A DNA stretch of 54,805 nucleotides from assembly GCA_020048985.1 (NCBI GenBank), contig JAIFLR010000039.1, positions 1 to 54,805 on the forward strand. Reading direction: 5' to 3'. Within the stretch, counting starts at the first letter, position 1. Each line of letters starts with the position of its first letter. The DNA is from Halobacteriovorax sp. (GTDB lineage: Bacteria; Bdellovibrionota; Bacteriovoracia; Bacteriovoracales; Bacteriovoracaceae). Positions 33,801 through 41,204 of this stretch are shown piece by piece. Position numbers and translations under genes: made by a program. Under the pieces are notes generated by a model, which searched no databases, was not told the origin of the DNA, and saw only the letters and a program-made list of their open reading frames with translations.

Positions 33801-34686
33801 CATAGGCTCCCCCACCATTAAAGGTACAGCTTGTTTGATTGGCACAAGCTGCAACTACTCCACCTGGGGTAAGTGTCCACACGATGGCATAAGGTGCTGT
33901 TCCGTCTGGGGAGATAATGAACTGCTGGGTATCAGTTGACTGAATAATTACTGGGCTCGCTGTAGGCGAAAAACCAGTGATTGAGGCTTGCGCCGGATTT
34001 GAAACAGTGACAGCAACAAGTTCCTCGTCATACTCCCCACTAGTATCAGTAGCGCGGATTTTAACGTTCGCATTTCCGACCATCGCACAAGTAGGAGTGA
34101 ATGTCGTTGACCCAGTGGAAGCAGTCGAACTATTCACCAATGTAGGGCTTCCAGTTACTTCGTTGACGTAGAAAGAAAAAGTAATGGGATCACCATCTGC
34201 GTCTGTTGCAGATGTATTCATAATAAAAGTTCCACCAATACATGAAATAATCCCAGGGTTTGCTGGGTTAGTATTTACAAGGGTCAATACTGGCGGTGTA
34301 TTCTTGAAAAGGTTAAAAGTATGAGTGTCAGAATACGTAGGGTTTTCAGCAATAACTTCAAGAGTATGAGAACCAGCAATTACACCAGCACCAGTTAGTA
34401 CATAAAATGGTGAAGTTGAATTTTGAACAGAAATCCCGTCAAGACGAAAATCATAAGTAACATTCTCACCAGCACCAGCATCAATTTGTAATGCAAATGT
34501 ATTTAAACCAGCAACAAGGGTCACAGGATTCGTAGATGGAGTTACAGCAGAGATCACTACAGGTCCATTAATACTCGGATCATTAGTCTCAATGGGCTCA
34601 TCTTCCAGATTTTGGAAAGCTCCGCCACCAGATTTGTTGCAGCTCACAGCCAGCAAAATCAATAGTGGTATAAAGAGAAACTTCAT
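30811..34686 (-). CDS. Giant lipoprotein with Ig-like domains and an NHL beta-propeller
   Basis: 1291 residues from ATG 34686, which has an AGGAG six bases upstream (the frame extends to 34716 inside the upstream gene). Signal peptide MKFLFIPLLILLAVSCNKSGGG with lipobox LAVSC. The first about 440 residues hold tandem Ig/PKD-like beta-sandwiches rich in Thr, Ser, Asn and paired Cys. The rest contains NHL/propeller blades such as PAGLGWDDTNKALYISDYGNNRVVKV, PTSLFYSLTENTLYISDVLNARIRSI and the last, PSGLAFDGDGNLYIAEKRTHTIRMV. It looks like a cell-surface adhesin or substrate-binding scaffold. It is the last gene of the MotAB / FliF-FliG-like operon, seven bases after the OMP gene, which suggests it is the exterior part of that machine. 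Confidence 0.87.
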   Translation of the reverse strand: MKFLFIPLLILLAVSCNKSGGGAFQNLEDEPIETNDPSINGPVVISAVTPSTNPVTLVAGLNTFALQIDAGAGENVTYDFRLDGISVQNSTSPFYVLTGAGVIAGSHTLEVIAENPTYSDTHTFNLFKNTPPVLTLVNTNPANPGIISCIGGTFIMNTSATDADGDPITFSFYVNEVTGSPTLVNSSTASTGSTTFTPTCAMVGNANVKIRATDTSGEYDEELVAVTVSNPAQASITGFSPTASPVIIQSTDTQQFIISPDGTAPYAIVWTLTPGGVVAACANQTSCTFNGGGAYVGSYTLNVLLSDNNATSDSMDFNLIFNAPPAFTSSSYVLTTSGTPGTPSTSASLNFNCSDSVQFSTIINDQNFGDAGQSHSIVWTYGGTAITDPSIDQMFSVSTNVASNPMTSTLTFTPACDSAALQGTKELKIVVSDGLEEAQDTWNIYTSYLSTYCLNLTAGQICTLAGRPGLGSGLHTVNDAANIRIRPARMIQGPAAGTYFISDSTNGIVWFYNSNATGSYDFKSCTTSTCNAGTGPFTTTSVGPKRIVALVGTGVPGTGTVGQIATNFYLNIPAGLGWDDTNKALYISDYGNNRVVKVLFDGASTSSILGKPQIFAGGTCTAIGSCATSNVAGVTAVTATGHKCSGPVDLVLDGTSLYTACYLNGVNEYTLKKFDTSTLIGTNFIMNNAAITEGAMNGTAKSPGIYAMIKHPTEDALIISTPLSACNIFVANISGAPTFYGAAVGGDITPAANTMMRLTRNTTACNTTSTAGFRWDTAAATLRAYSLYPRVRGGVVEGFYFTNNPNHHVGFLNTTNATTVTIGGVAVSPGFYARVWGSGTAGALRPTTNANASAALNGPIGAFETASHLWVSDNANFMISTLDTYVNNGATGNVFTSVNPGGFDGDGDVPPNTTRLNDPTSLFYSLTENTLYISDVLNARIRSIDLDVGTVKTELSNGVSIAVADAGNNVFPNANGFRTPRDIFFVEDKNTLLYSSGAANSLHVRGYNKNPSGFDTLFGVDINGGRVTTVAGRNALGAANWVQGTMNGQIATAAPVQLHNLWGILSDPTGSVLRMANNANSCILKVDSANLITQEIGTCGTTYTNTGPITDGLFAAALFLNPRDMELDPDYATDGNFFIVDGQLATTTINGLRYANFSSATVTIKDPTGSDIDIDPGEIKTIVSGTGTFMTGVAAFGNWICYSQGAFGTVFSQTPQNVICFDRSGVESVKTIGKSSAATIKGAIQQNIEQEGVDSANATLAEPSGLAFDGDGNLYIAEKRTHTIRMVKKWW

Positions 34687-34693
34687 ATAACTC

Positions 34694-35254
34694 CTACAGC
34701 TTATAAACGATTCCAAATAAAAAATTCATCTCAGTTGCTTCAGAATCACCTGAACCGGCCAAGGTAATATAACGGGCCTCGGCTTTAAGATTAATTTTTT
34801 TGTCATAGTACTTTTCCAGGCCAACAGTTGCACCTAGTCCGGCATAGGAATTTTTAACAGATTGAAACTGCCTCTGGTAAAATCCAAGACCGACATATGG
34901 TGAGTAGTCCTGATACCTTTTAACTTCAAAATTGTTATCCTTAACTTTTTCCTCAGAAGAAAAAGTTATCGGATAATAATTCGCGCCGACATCAAGGCCG
35001 TAACCCAAGTCAGACCCAGAAAAATCCGCCATCAAAATGGTATAATTACCAGTAAACTCAAAATGGTTTAGAAATGGATACTGGTAGCCAATTTTAAATG
35101 CAGAAGGATTACCAATATTGGCAGTCTCACCGTTCGCCTTAGCAGTTATACCAAAATATCCAGCAGTCAAACTGATCTTGCCATCTGCGGCCACCGCGGA
35201 GCCGGCAATCAGTAAAATAGCGAGGAGATTAAGCCGAATGCCTTTGAGATTCAC
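34694..35254 (-). CDS. Small outer-membrane beta-barrel protein
   Basis: 186 residues from GTG 35254 (AAGGAG six bases upstream; an in-frame ATG at 35278 has no such site). The signal peptide ends at about GSAVAADGK. The mature chain shows alternating amphipathic strands with aromatic girdles (FEFTGNYTILMADF, YSPYVGLGFYQRQF, AEARYITL) and ends in LFGIVYKL, consistent with an eight-stranded barrel; the last residue is Leu rather than Phe. Its start overlaps the FliF-FliG-like gene by 26 bases. Probably the outer-membrane element of the same complex. Confidence 0.78.
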   Translation of the reverse strand: MNLKGIRLNLLAILLIAGSAVAADGKISLTAGYFGITAKANGETANIGNPSAFKIGYQYPFLNHFEFTGNYTILMADFSGSDLGYGLDVGANYYPITFSSEEKVKDNNFEVKRYQDYSPYVGLGFYQRQFQSVKNSYAGLGATVGLEKYYDKKINLKAEARYITLAGSGDSEATEMNFLFGIVYKL

Positions 35255-36914
35255 TCTCAACTCCTTTATCATTTTCAACTGCAGAAACTACATCAACCTT
35301 GAAATATCTTTGGGCCTCTTTGGCCATTAAGTTTTTCCAACTTTTCTGTTCTTCAAAATTAATTCCACCTTGATCAAGACGCTTCAGGTGAGTGGAAAAA
35401 ACCATTTTCCGTTTATCATCAAGTTTGTCACTAACCATTTTTATATAATGTCTTGAAGAATTCATTAAAACCAAAGCCCATTTCTCGATTGGAAAGGCTT
35501 CTACAACTAAGCCAAGTTTTTCTGACTCAAGCTCAAAAATCTTGAAGAAAGCAGGTCGAACTTTGAGAATAAATGAATCGTCCTGCAAAGTTTCGTAGAT
35601 ATCTTTTTCGTCTTCGATATTAACTTTATCCAAGTAAGACAGAATCTCTTTATCTTTTTTGTAATTCTCAAGCATTTTTGCCTGAAACCAAGGCTCAATC
35701 TCTAATGCCTTACGCAGATAATCCCTGATGATTTTAGGATCAATTACTACATTGGTCGTTCTGTTTTCAAGAAGTTTACCCCATGAACCAGGGTAGGCCT
35801 TTTTGGCAATTTGAAGCGAAATTGATTTGGGAATTAAGTTCATGATAATGAAGGCGTGTTCCGAATCTATGGATTTAAAAAATCCTACCGCTTTATCACC
35901 AAGTCGCCAGACCTGAATGAGAAGATCTTCCCATTCTCTGTCGCCAGCACTATAGTCCCTTTCACGTGTAATCAAATCAAGAGACTTCATACTGTTATGG
36001 TTGATTCCACCTGAGCTGGTAAAAGCCTGAAGCCAGTTTGTATCCCGGCCCATTTTAAAAATTTGCTTTTGGGATTCTTGCGAGAACTCATAAATGAGTG
36101 CTCCTAATTGTGAAGGATCAATCTGGCATAAAGCATCCAGTTCAATGACATCTTTAAGAGTTGGAAAAGTTTTACTTTCTTCAATTTGTTTTAGCTTAAT
36201 GTGAACAATATCCAATGTCTTAATGGGATCATGAAATGTCACATCTCCACGAACATCGGTTTTGTTATGTGATGATCCAGACGAGGAATTTGTTGATGGT
36301 GCCGATGGCATTGAAGGCGCCATAGAAACGCCCGAAGACGCTCCTGAACTGCTCGCATTTTGATTCTTAATAGTTCCAAGGCTCCACCTCAGCATGAGAC
36401 CGAGAAGAACCGCCGCTCCAACGAAACCACCAACAATATAAAAGATATAATTTGGTGTAGAGACGTCAGCAACTTTTAGTTTCTGTTCAATTTTCACTTC
36501 ATCACGAAAGGGAATAAGTCTTAGATAGACGGATAATTCTTGCTTGATGTCCGCAGCCTTTTGTTCGTCAAAACTGGTCGGTACAGCAACTTCGACAAAA
36601 ACCTTGACCACTCGATTTCTTAATGAACTTAGGGATGTCGTAGGATCATCCCACTCATCAACCATTTCCTCAGAATCAGAATCATGATAAGGCAAACTTT
36701 CTTCATCGCTACCTTTCTCAACTATTCTTCTAAGCGGCTGTATCTTCACTTTTACGAAAAATGGGTTACCAGGGTATCTTCTAGCAAAATAACTTGAAGC
36801 CTCTTCAACCATTTTATCTTCAAGCTCCATCACTCTCGGATGCTCCATTTGCGGAGTCTGAGCAAAAATGGAAAGTGACAATACACTCAAAAGGGTGCAA
36901 AGAATAAACTTCAT
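35229..36914 (-). CDS. Membrane protein with FliF-like periplasmic part and FliG-like cytoplasmic part
   Basis: 561 residues from ATG 36914 (ATGA overlap with motB). The order is: Sec signal peptide (MKFILCTLLSVLSLSIFA); a periplasmic part to about 150 ending in a ring-building-motif-like alpha/beta element (VKVFVEVAVPTSFDEQK...LRLIPFRDEVKIEQ); one transmembrane helix at about 156-178 (FYIVGGFVGAAVLLGLM); a Ser/Gly linker; and a helical cytoplasmic region. Two segments recall FliG: SEHAFIIMNLIPKSISLQIAK (middle-domain pattern) and EKWALVLMNSSRHYIKMVSDKLDDKRK (C-domain torque helix with charged residues). Placement directly after motA and motB supports a rotor role. I cannot confirm homology without profile searches; it could also be a novel helical adaptor. 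Confidence 0.65.
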   Translation of the reverse strand: MKFILCTLLSVLSLSIFAQTPQMEHPRVMELEDKMVEEASSYFARRYPGNPFFVKVKIQPLRRIVEKGSDEESLPYHDSDSEEMVDEWDDPTTSLSSLRNRVVKVFVEVAVPTSFDEQKAADIKQELSVYLRLIPFRDEVKIEQKLKVADVSTPNYIFYIVGGFVGAAVLLGLMLRWSLGTIKNQNASSSGASSGVSMAPSMPSAPSTNSSSGSSHNKTDVRGDVTFHDPIKTLDIVHIKLKQIEESKTFPTLKDVIELDALCQIDPSQLGALIYEFSQESQKQIFKMGRDTNWLQAFTSSGGINHNSMKSLDLITRERDYSAGDREWEDLLIQVWRLGDKAVGFFKSIDSEHAFIIMNLIPKSISLQIAKKAYPGSWGKLLENRTTNVVIDPKIIRDYLRKALEIEPWFQAKMLENYKKDKEILSYLDKVNIEDEKDIYETLQDDSFILKVRPAFFKIFELESEKLGLVVEAFPIEKWALVLMNSSRHYIKMVSDKLDDKRKMVFSTHLKRLDQGGINFEEQKSWKNLMAKEAQRYFKVDVVSAVENDKGVESESQRHSA

Positions 36915-37609
36915 AACCAACTCTCTTTTTCTGGCGAAATAACTATAATAACTGTTCTTGAATAATCATTTTTTTCGTTTGCCGTGGCGGTATGTATTTC
37001 TGGTATCAAGTCACTGATGAGCTCAAGTTCCCCTGCTCCCGCAATCTCCATTCTATTAAGTGGAATCCCCTGCTGCTGCATGGTTCTCATGGCCGAAATT
37101 GATCTCAAGGCACTCAGTTCGAGATTGTCCCTGTACCTGCGATTTGAAACGGATGAAACTTTGACCTTATCCGTAAATCCCTTGATCGAAAGACTATAAG
37201 TCCCTGCATATGGAAGGTACTTCTCAGCAAATTTCTTAAGAATTTCTACTCCTTCAGGTCTCATGTCAGTATGCCCAGACTTAAAGAAAGAAAACTTACC
37301 AAAAGAAACAATCACTTTATTGTTTGACTGGTGAACTTTTACATCTAGGCCATTCAAATCTTTTTTAGTAAACTCCACACTCGACTTATGCCCAGGCTTG
37401 AATAGATCTCCGGGAATATCTTTTAATTCCTCAAAAGAAAACGACATGTAGTTATTAAGATTCTGAACTTTTTCTTTATGGGCATCAGTTGTAAAAAAAA
37501 TCACGAAGAAACTTAAGAGCAAGGTAATCATGTCACCGTATGAAACGGCCCATGAGCCTTCGCTCTCTTCTTCTTCGAGATGATATTTTTTCTTAGTCAG
37601 ATATCTCAT
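36911..37609 (-). CDS. MotB-like stator protein
   Basis: 232 residues. The single transmembrane helix (WAVSYGDMITLLLSFFVIFF) carries the essential proton-binding Asp, D26. A plug-like segment follows, then a C-terminal OmpA/MotB peptidoglycan-binding domain (SLSIKGFTDKV, DNLELSALRSISAMRTMQQQGI). It anchors the stator to the cell wall and, with MotA, forms the ion channel. ATGA overlaps join it to motA and to the FliF-FliG-like gene. No flagellar genes are present in the window, so this is probably an accessory, non-flagellar stator. Confidence 0.9.
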   Translation of the reverse strand: MRYLTKKKYHLEEEESEGSWAVSYGDMITLLLSFFVIFFTTDAHKEKVQNLNNYMSFSFEELKDIPGDLFKPGHKSSVEFTKKDLNGLDVKVHQSNNKVIVSFGKFSFFKSGHTDMRPEGVEILKKFAEKYLPYAGTYSLSIKGFTDKVKVSSVSNRRYRDNLELSALRSISAMRTMQQQGIPLNRMEIAGAGELELISDLIPEIHTATANEKNDYSRTVIIVISPEKESWL

Positions 37610-38382
37610 GCAACCTCTTGGGCCATCATATCTTGAAAGTTAATTTTCAATTTCTCAGAACCAGTTAAGTAAGAATTCAACCCTTCTTGAGCTTCCACAT
37701 ATGAAGCCCTCTCAAGCATAAGGATCACTGAATTGATCGACATCTCAGCTTTCAATTGATCTCTTTTAATGTCTTCTTGTAGCCACTCACCCAAAGGGTT
37801 AAGCACAAGGTTTGAAATTAGAAGTCCGTAGAATGTCGCCACAAGAGCCACCGCCATACGAATACCAGTTTCTTTGGTATCAATACCGGCAGAGATACCT
37901 CTCATGAGGTGAATCAGACCCAAAACCGTACCTGCCAGACCAAAGGCAGGTGGATACTTTGATCCACGCTTTAGCCAAGCCGAGAGTGTGTTGATTTTTG
38001 TCGTATACACTTCAAATCGTTGGGAAAGTAATTCGATAATTTTTTCTTTAGAGAAACCAAGGCTCAATAATTCCATTCCATCATTTAAAAGTTTCAGTTC
38101 AATAGAATGAGACTTTTGAGTTTTTCTCTCAGTGATATAGGCGAGACACACTTCTGCATGTTTTTTCAAAGTATGTGAAGGGAAGAAAAACTTTTGCGAG
38201 AACCTTCGCAGCAATATGCTGGCAGGTACCGCAGGAAAAGTAATAAACATCACGGAGAATGTTCCTAATACTACTACGAAGAAGGCAACAAAATCCCAAT
38301 ATTCCCGAATGTCCTGATTTAGATGCTTGCTGGCCAGATAAAAGCCAACAGTCGAAATAAATAGACCAATTACATATTTCAT
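37606..38382 (-). CDS. MotA-like stator protein
   Basis: 258 residues and four membrane segments, with a large cytoplasmic loop between helices 2 and 3. The block KRGSKYPPAFGLAGTVLGLIHLMRGI (helix 3) and GIRMAVALVATFYGLLISNLVLNPLGEWL (helix 4) are the MotA signature with conserved prolines. It forms the ion channel with MotB and would push on the FliG-like domain encoded two genes on. Eight bases after the PEGA/TPR lipoprotein gene. Confidence 0.93.
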   Translation of the reverse strand: MKYVIGLFISTVGFYLASKHLNQDIREYWDFVAFFVVVLGTFSVMFITFPAVPASILLRRFSQKFFFPSHTLKKHAEVCLAYITERKTQKSHSIELKLLNDGMELLSLGFSKEKIIELLSQRFEVYTTKINTLSAWLKRGSKYPPAFGLAGTVLGLIHLMRGISAGIDTKETGIRMAVALVATFYGLLISNLVLNPLGEWLQEDIKRDQLKAEMSINSVILMLERASYVEAQEGLNSYLTGSEKLKINFQDMMAQEVA

Positions 38383-38390
38383 AAGACGTC

Positions 38391-38957
38391 CTAGTTTGAC
38401 ATCGACCGCAATCGGTCGAGAACTTGTTTTGTTTCTACATTTTCAGGATTTAATTCCAGCGATTTTTGGTAATACCCAATAGCGCGTCTGAAATCTTTTT
38501 GAAGATAACTAATATTACCTAAGAGGTCGTACCCCACGCTCACGTAGGGATACTCATTGGTAAGATTCACAAGCAGTGAATCCGCTTCGGAATATCGTTT
38601 ATTGTTAATTAAATTGTGCGCCTTCGCGATGGTCTTGGCCAAGCGCTCGTGGCGCGATTTAATATCTGTGACCTTAGGATCTTCGGCCTTAGCAGTTAAT
38701 TTCACTGAGTATTCGTAATTCTGTGACTGCAGTCGCCCAACAAATATGCGCGAGGATTCAAAACCTTCTTTTTCAATTAAAAGGCTTTGCATTGATTCAG
38801 ATGTTTCGAGCGGAGTCTTTCCAAGCGAACGACTTGATCCATCAGACTCAATCGCAGAGACTGTGGCACCATCAGGCACAGATCTGAGCTTGATTGAAGA
38901 GCTTGTTGAACAAGCACCGAGGACGATTAAAAATAAAAAAAGATAGAACACTTTCAC
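38391..38957 (-). CDS. PEGA- and TPR-domain lipoprotein
   Basis: 188 residues from GTG 38957 (GGAG five bases upstream). Lipobox LGACST. Residues about 22-90 form a PEGA domain (KLRSVPDGATVSA ... LGKTPLETSES ... LLIEKEGFES). Residues about 100-185 form two to three TPR helices (ADSLLVNLTNEYPYVSVGYDLLGNISYLQKDFRRAIGYYQKSLELNPEN pattern). PEGA domains are common in surface or envelope proteins, and TPRs mediate assembly, so it may be the periplasmic assembly factor of the MotAB operon that it heads. Confidence 0.87.
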   Translation of the reverse strand: MKVFYLFLFLIVLGACSTSSSIKLRSVPDGATVSAIESDGSSRSLGKTPLETSESMQSLLIEKEGFESSRIFVGRLQSQNYEYSVKLTAKAEDPKVTDIKSRHERLAKTIAKAHNLINNKRYSEADSLLVNLTNEYPYVSVGYDLLGNISYLQKDFRRAIGYYQKSLELNPENVETKQVLDRLRSMSN

Positions 38958-39050
38958 CCATACTCCTTTAAGGACCTCTTAATATCTTACAATATTTAAG
39001 AAAATCTCAAGAGACGGACAAAAGTGCCCTAATTAGGCTGCCTGATGAAA

Positions 39051-39149
39051 CTAGTCGGTTGCTTGGTCCTTCACTTTACTCTTCTCTTTTTCGCGTTTGC
39101 GGTCCTGCTTTTCCTTAATCGAGAGCTTCTTTTTTCCTTTGTCTTTCAT
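39051..39149 (-). CDS. Very small Lys-rich protein (32 residues)
   Basis: ATG at 39149 preceded by AGGAG with a six-base spacer; stop TAG at 39051-39053. The peptide begins MKDKGKKKLSIKEKQDRKRE and is about 40 per cent Lys plus Arg, with no hydrophobic core. The strong Shine-Dalgarno is the main support. It may be an RNA- or DNA-associated microprotein. An ORF on the opposite strand here (39045-39263) has no ribosome binding site and looks like a shadow. Confidence 0.55.
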   Translation of the reverse strand: MKDKGKKKLSIKEKQDRKREKEKSKVKDQATD

Positions 39150-39295
39150 AGCATTCTCCTGGTTAGGTTAACGAGGCCTCGTCTGTTTATAGTCAATAAA
39201 ACATGGGGTCTTCATCACCAGCAGCAGCAAGTAACGCTTCGCATTATGTCAACTCATCCTTAGACAGAATACAGAGGCCATGGGAATATTTTCAG

Positions 39296-39862
39296 ATGAA
39301 AAACACTACTATTTTAATCGCCTTTATTTCCCTATTCTCATTTCTTGCCCACGCCGAATCTCTGGAAATCATCAAGATTGGCCACCCCACGCTGAGGGCG
39401 CAAGCTGAAGAAATTCACTTTGCCGATATTCAAAGTCCGGACTTTCAAAAGCTCATTGATGACATGATTTCAACTATGGGCTCTGCCGGTGGTGTTGGCC
39501 TTGCTGCCCCTCAAGTGAATAAATCTCTGCGGATGTTTGTCATGAAAAGCTGGCCCGGGGTTGCACTGACAGTTGTCATTAATCCAAAGGTTGAATACCT
39601 CGAAGAATTCGGTAAAAAAGATTCAACAGAGGGATGCCTCTCGATTCCAGGAAAAAGCCTGAAACTTAAACGATTCAAAAAAATCCATATCAGTTATTTT
39701 GACCGCAAGGGTGAATACATCTCCAAAGAGCTTGATGGATTTGGCGCTATCATTGCTCAACACGAGTATGATCACCTGAATGGAATCTTGATTGTAGATC
39801 TAGTCGAGCAAATATTCGGCAAGATTAATTACACTGGTTTTGTAGACGCTCCTCTAATGTAA
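39296..39862 (+). CDS. Peptide deformylase homologue with an N-terminal signal peptide
   Basis: 188 residues from ATG 39296. All three deformylase motifs are intact: GGVGLAAPQ, EGCLSIPG and QHEYDHLNG, giving the Cys and two His metal ligands and the catalytic Glu/Asp region. (The third motif is HEYDH rather than the usual HExDH with L.) Unusually it begins with a clear Sec signal peptide (MKNTTILIAFISLFSFLAHAES). A longer frame from 39203 adds 31 residues of non-domain sequence without a Shine-Dalgarno. Normal deformylase removes formyl from nascent Met in the cytoplasm; an exported version would need another substrate or role. A hairpin overlaps its stop. Confidence 0.87.
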   Translation: MKNTTILIAFISLFSFLAHAESLEIIKIGHPTLRAQAEEIHFADIQSPDFQKLIDDMISTMGSAGGVGLAAPQVNKSLRMFVMKSWPGVALTVVINPKVEYLEEFGKKDSTEGCLSIPGKSLKLKRFKKIHISYFDRKGEYISKELDGFGAIIAQHEYDHLNGILIVDLVEQIFGKINYTGFVDAPLM

Positions 39863-39884
39863 ATTAGAGGTCGGTATATTTTTT
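39851..39884 (+). terminator. Probable terminator at the end of the deformylase gene
   Basis: Perfect CCTCTAAT / ATTAGAGG hairpin (39851-39858 and 39863-39870, loop GTAA) overlapping the stop codon, with a T-run at 39879-39884. The T-run is eight bases late, so efficiency is uncertain. Confidence 0.45.
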
Positions 39885-40214
39885 GGCGTTGCCCTTGGAT
39901 TTATCGATAGGATATTTCTCAGCATTCTTTTTAAGTTTATTCAGCACAGCTTGTTCAAGATCAATGTTGGTCTTGGAGACTATCCTAAGTAGGTAGACAA
40001 AAACATCCGCCACTTCATCTTCGACCTTACCCAGAAGCTTAGGATCACTCCCCACTTTATTGGACTGCTCTTCCGTTAGCCACTGGAAAATCTCCATCAA
40101 CTCTGCACTCTCCACATTCAGTGCCATCGACAGATTTTTTACAGAATGAAACTGATCCCAGTCTCTGTCTTCGGCAAATTTATTGATTTCAGTTTTTAAT
40201 TTTGTCAGATCCAT
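39864..40214 (-). CDS. MazG-like nucleotide pyrophosphohydrolase
   Basis: 116 residues from ATG 40214; the frame also opens at 40229, but MDLTKLKTEINKFAEDRDWDQFH is the usual family N-terminus. It has the MazG/all-alpha NTP-PPase pattern: NLSMALNVESAELMEIFQW (ExxE metal helix) and KVEDEVADVFVYLLRI (ExxD). It cleaves non-canonical or surplus dNTPs to NMP and pyrophosphate. Its start overlaps the end of rlmF, so the two are co-transcribed. Confidence 0.92.
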   Translation of the reverse strand: MDLTKLKTEINKFAEDRDWDQFHSVKNLSMALNVESAELMEIFQWLTEEQSNKVGSDPKLLGKVEDEVADVFVYLLRIVSKTNIDLEQAVLNKLKKNAEKYPIDKSKGNAKKYTDL

Positions 40215-41095
40215 CTTTTTTTCGCCCATGTTGATTGCTGTTCTTTATTATGAAAAGTCCAGGCCAGAATCCTGCTAACCTTTTGTCCTTGGGACATTTC
40301 TATTTTTTTCACCTCAAAAGCATTCACGCGTTTAAGCTCTCGCTCCAAATCAAATAGATTCTCTTTGCTAGAAATAAGTGTTGTGAACCAAAGGCACTGC
40401 GAGGATATGGCAGCACTCTCGTTAATCATTTTTTTTACAAACGCCTTCTCTCCGCCCTGGCACCAAAGCTCATTGGCCTTGCCACCAAAATTCAGCACCG
40501 ATTTTTTGAGTCCCAGATTTTTGAGCTTACGATTAGTTCCCGCCATCGCGTCTTCAGCAGAGGCATGAAAAGGAGGATTACAAAGCGAAAAATCAATCAG
40601 TTCATCAGGTCTTAAGATTCCCCGAAAGATTTGATCCACCGAAGATTGAAGGCGCAGCTCAATCACCCCTTTCAAGTGTGGATTGTGATCTAAAATATTT
40701 TGAGCAGAAGCAAGTGCTCCTTGATCAATGTCGGAGCCAATAAACTTCCACCCATATTCATATTGACCGATCAAGGGATAAACACAATTGGCCCCCACAC
40801 CCACATCGAGAGCGAGGATTGATTTTCCTTTAGGGATTAAATCTGCAACATAATGAAGATAATCGGCCCTGCCTGGAATGGGAGGACATAAATAATTGGG
40901 TGGAATATCCCACCAGTCAATTTTGTAAAAATCTTTGAGAATCGCCTTGTTCAAAAGTTTTACTGATTCGGGGTTCGCAAAATCGATGGATTCATCACCA
41001 AATTTATTCATAAACACGTGCGTAGCGAGTTCAGGGCATGCCTTCACCAACTGGTTAAAATCATAGCGGGATAAATGTCGGTTTCTTGGATGCAT
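40205..41095 (-). CDS. rlmF: 23S rRNA (adenine-1618-N6)-methyltransferase RlmF
   Basis: 296 residues. The N-terminus MHPRNRHLSRYDFNQL and the block WWDIPPNYLCPPIPGRADYLHY are typical of RlmF. The SAM motif is LALDVGVGANCVYPL, and the catalytic motif is NPPFHAS. It methylates A1618 of 23S rRNA in the cytoplasm. Followed by the overlapping MazG-like gene. Confidence 0.95.
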   Translation of the reverse strand: MHPRNRHLSRYDFNQLVKACPELATHVFMNKFGDESIDFANPESVKLLNKAILKDFYKIDWWDIPPNYLCPPIPGRADYLHYVADLIPKGKSILALDVGVGANCVYPLIGQYEYGWKFIGSDIDQGALASAQNILDHNPHLKGVIELRLQSSVDQIFRGILRPDELIDFSLCNPPFHASAEDAMAGTNRKLKNLGLKKSVLNFGGKANELWCQGGEKAFVKKMINESAAISSQCLWFTTLISSKENLFDLERELKRVNAFEVKKIEMSQGQKVSRILAWTFHNKEQQSTWAKKRWI

Positions 41096-41204
41096 AGGGT
41101 AACATTATCTGGCCAATCGCCTAAAATCCACAACATCCTGCTTGATTTTTAGACCATGCCTGTCATAAGGTAGGCTTTTAAATTTTTACGAGAGTTAAGA
41201 CTGT

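Noticed and set aside
30811-34686. Short plus-strand ORFs within the giant lipoprotein gene (for example 32805-33071 and 33977-34171)
   Set aside because: They are antisense shadows of a clearly coding frame with repeated domain motifs; no ribosome binding sites.
36911-38382. Flagellar motA/motB locus
   Set aside because: No flagellar genes are adjacent, and the partners are lipoproteins and an OMP; a non-flagellar stator is more likely.
39045-39263. 72-codon plus-strand ORF with a hydrophobic start resembling a signal peptide
   Set aside because: It is antisense to the Lys-rich microgene, whose AAA/GAA codons read as TTT/TTC on this strand; no Shine-Dalgarno or promoter, and the C-terminus is low-complexity.
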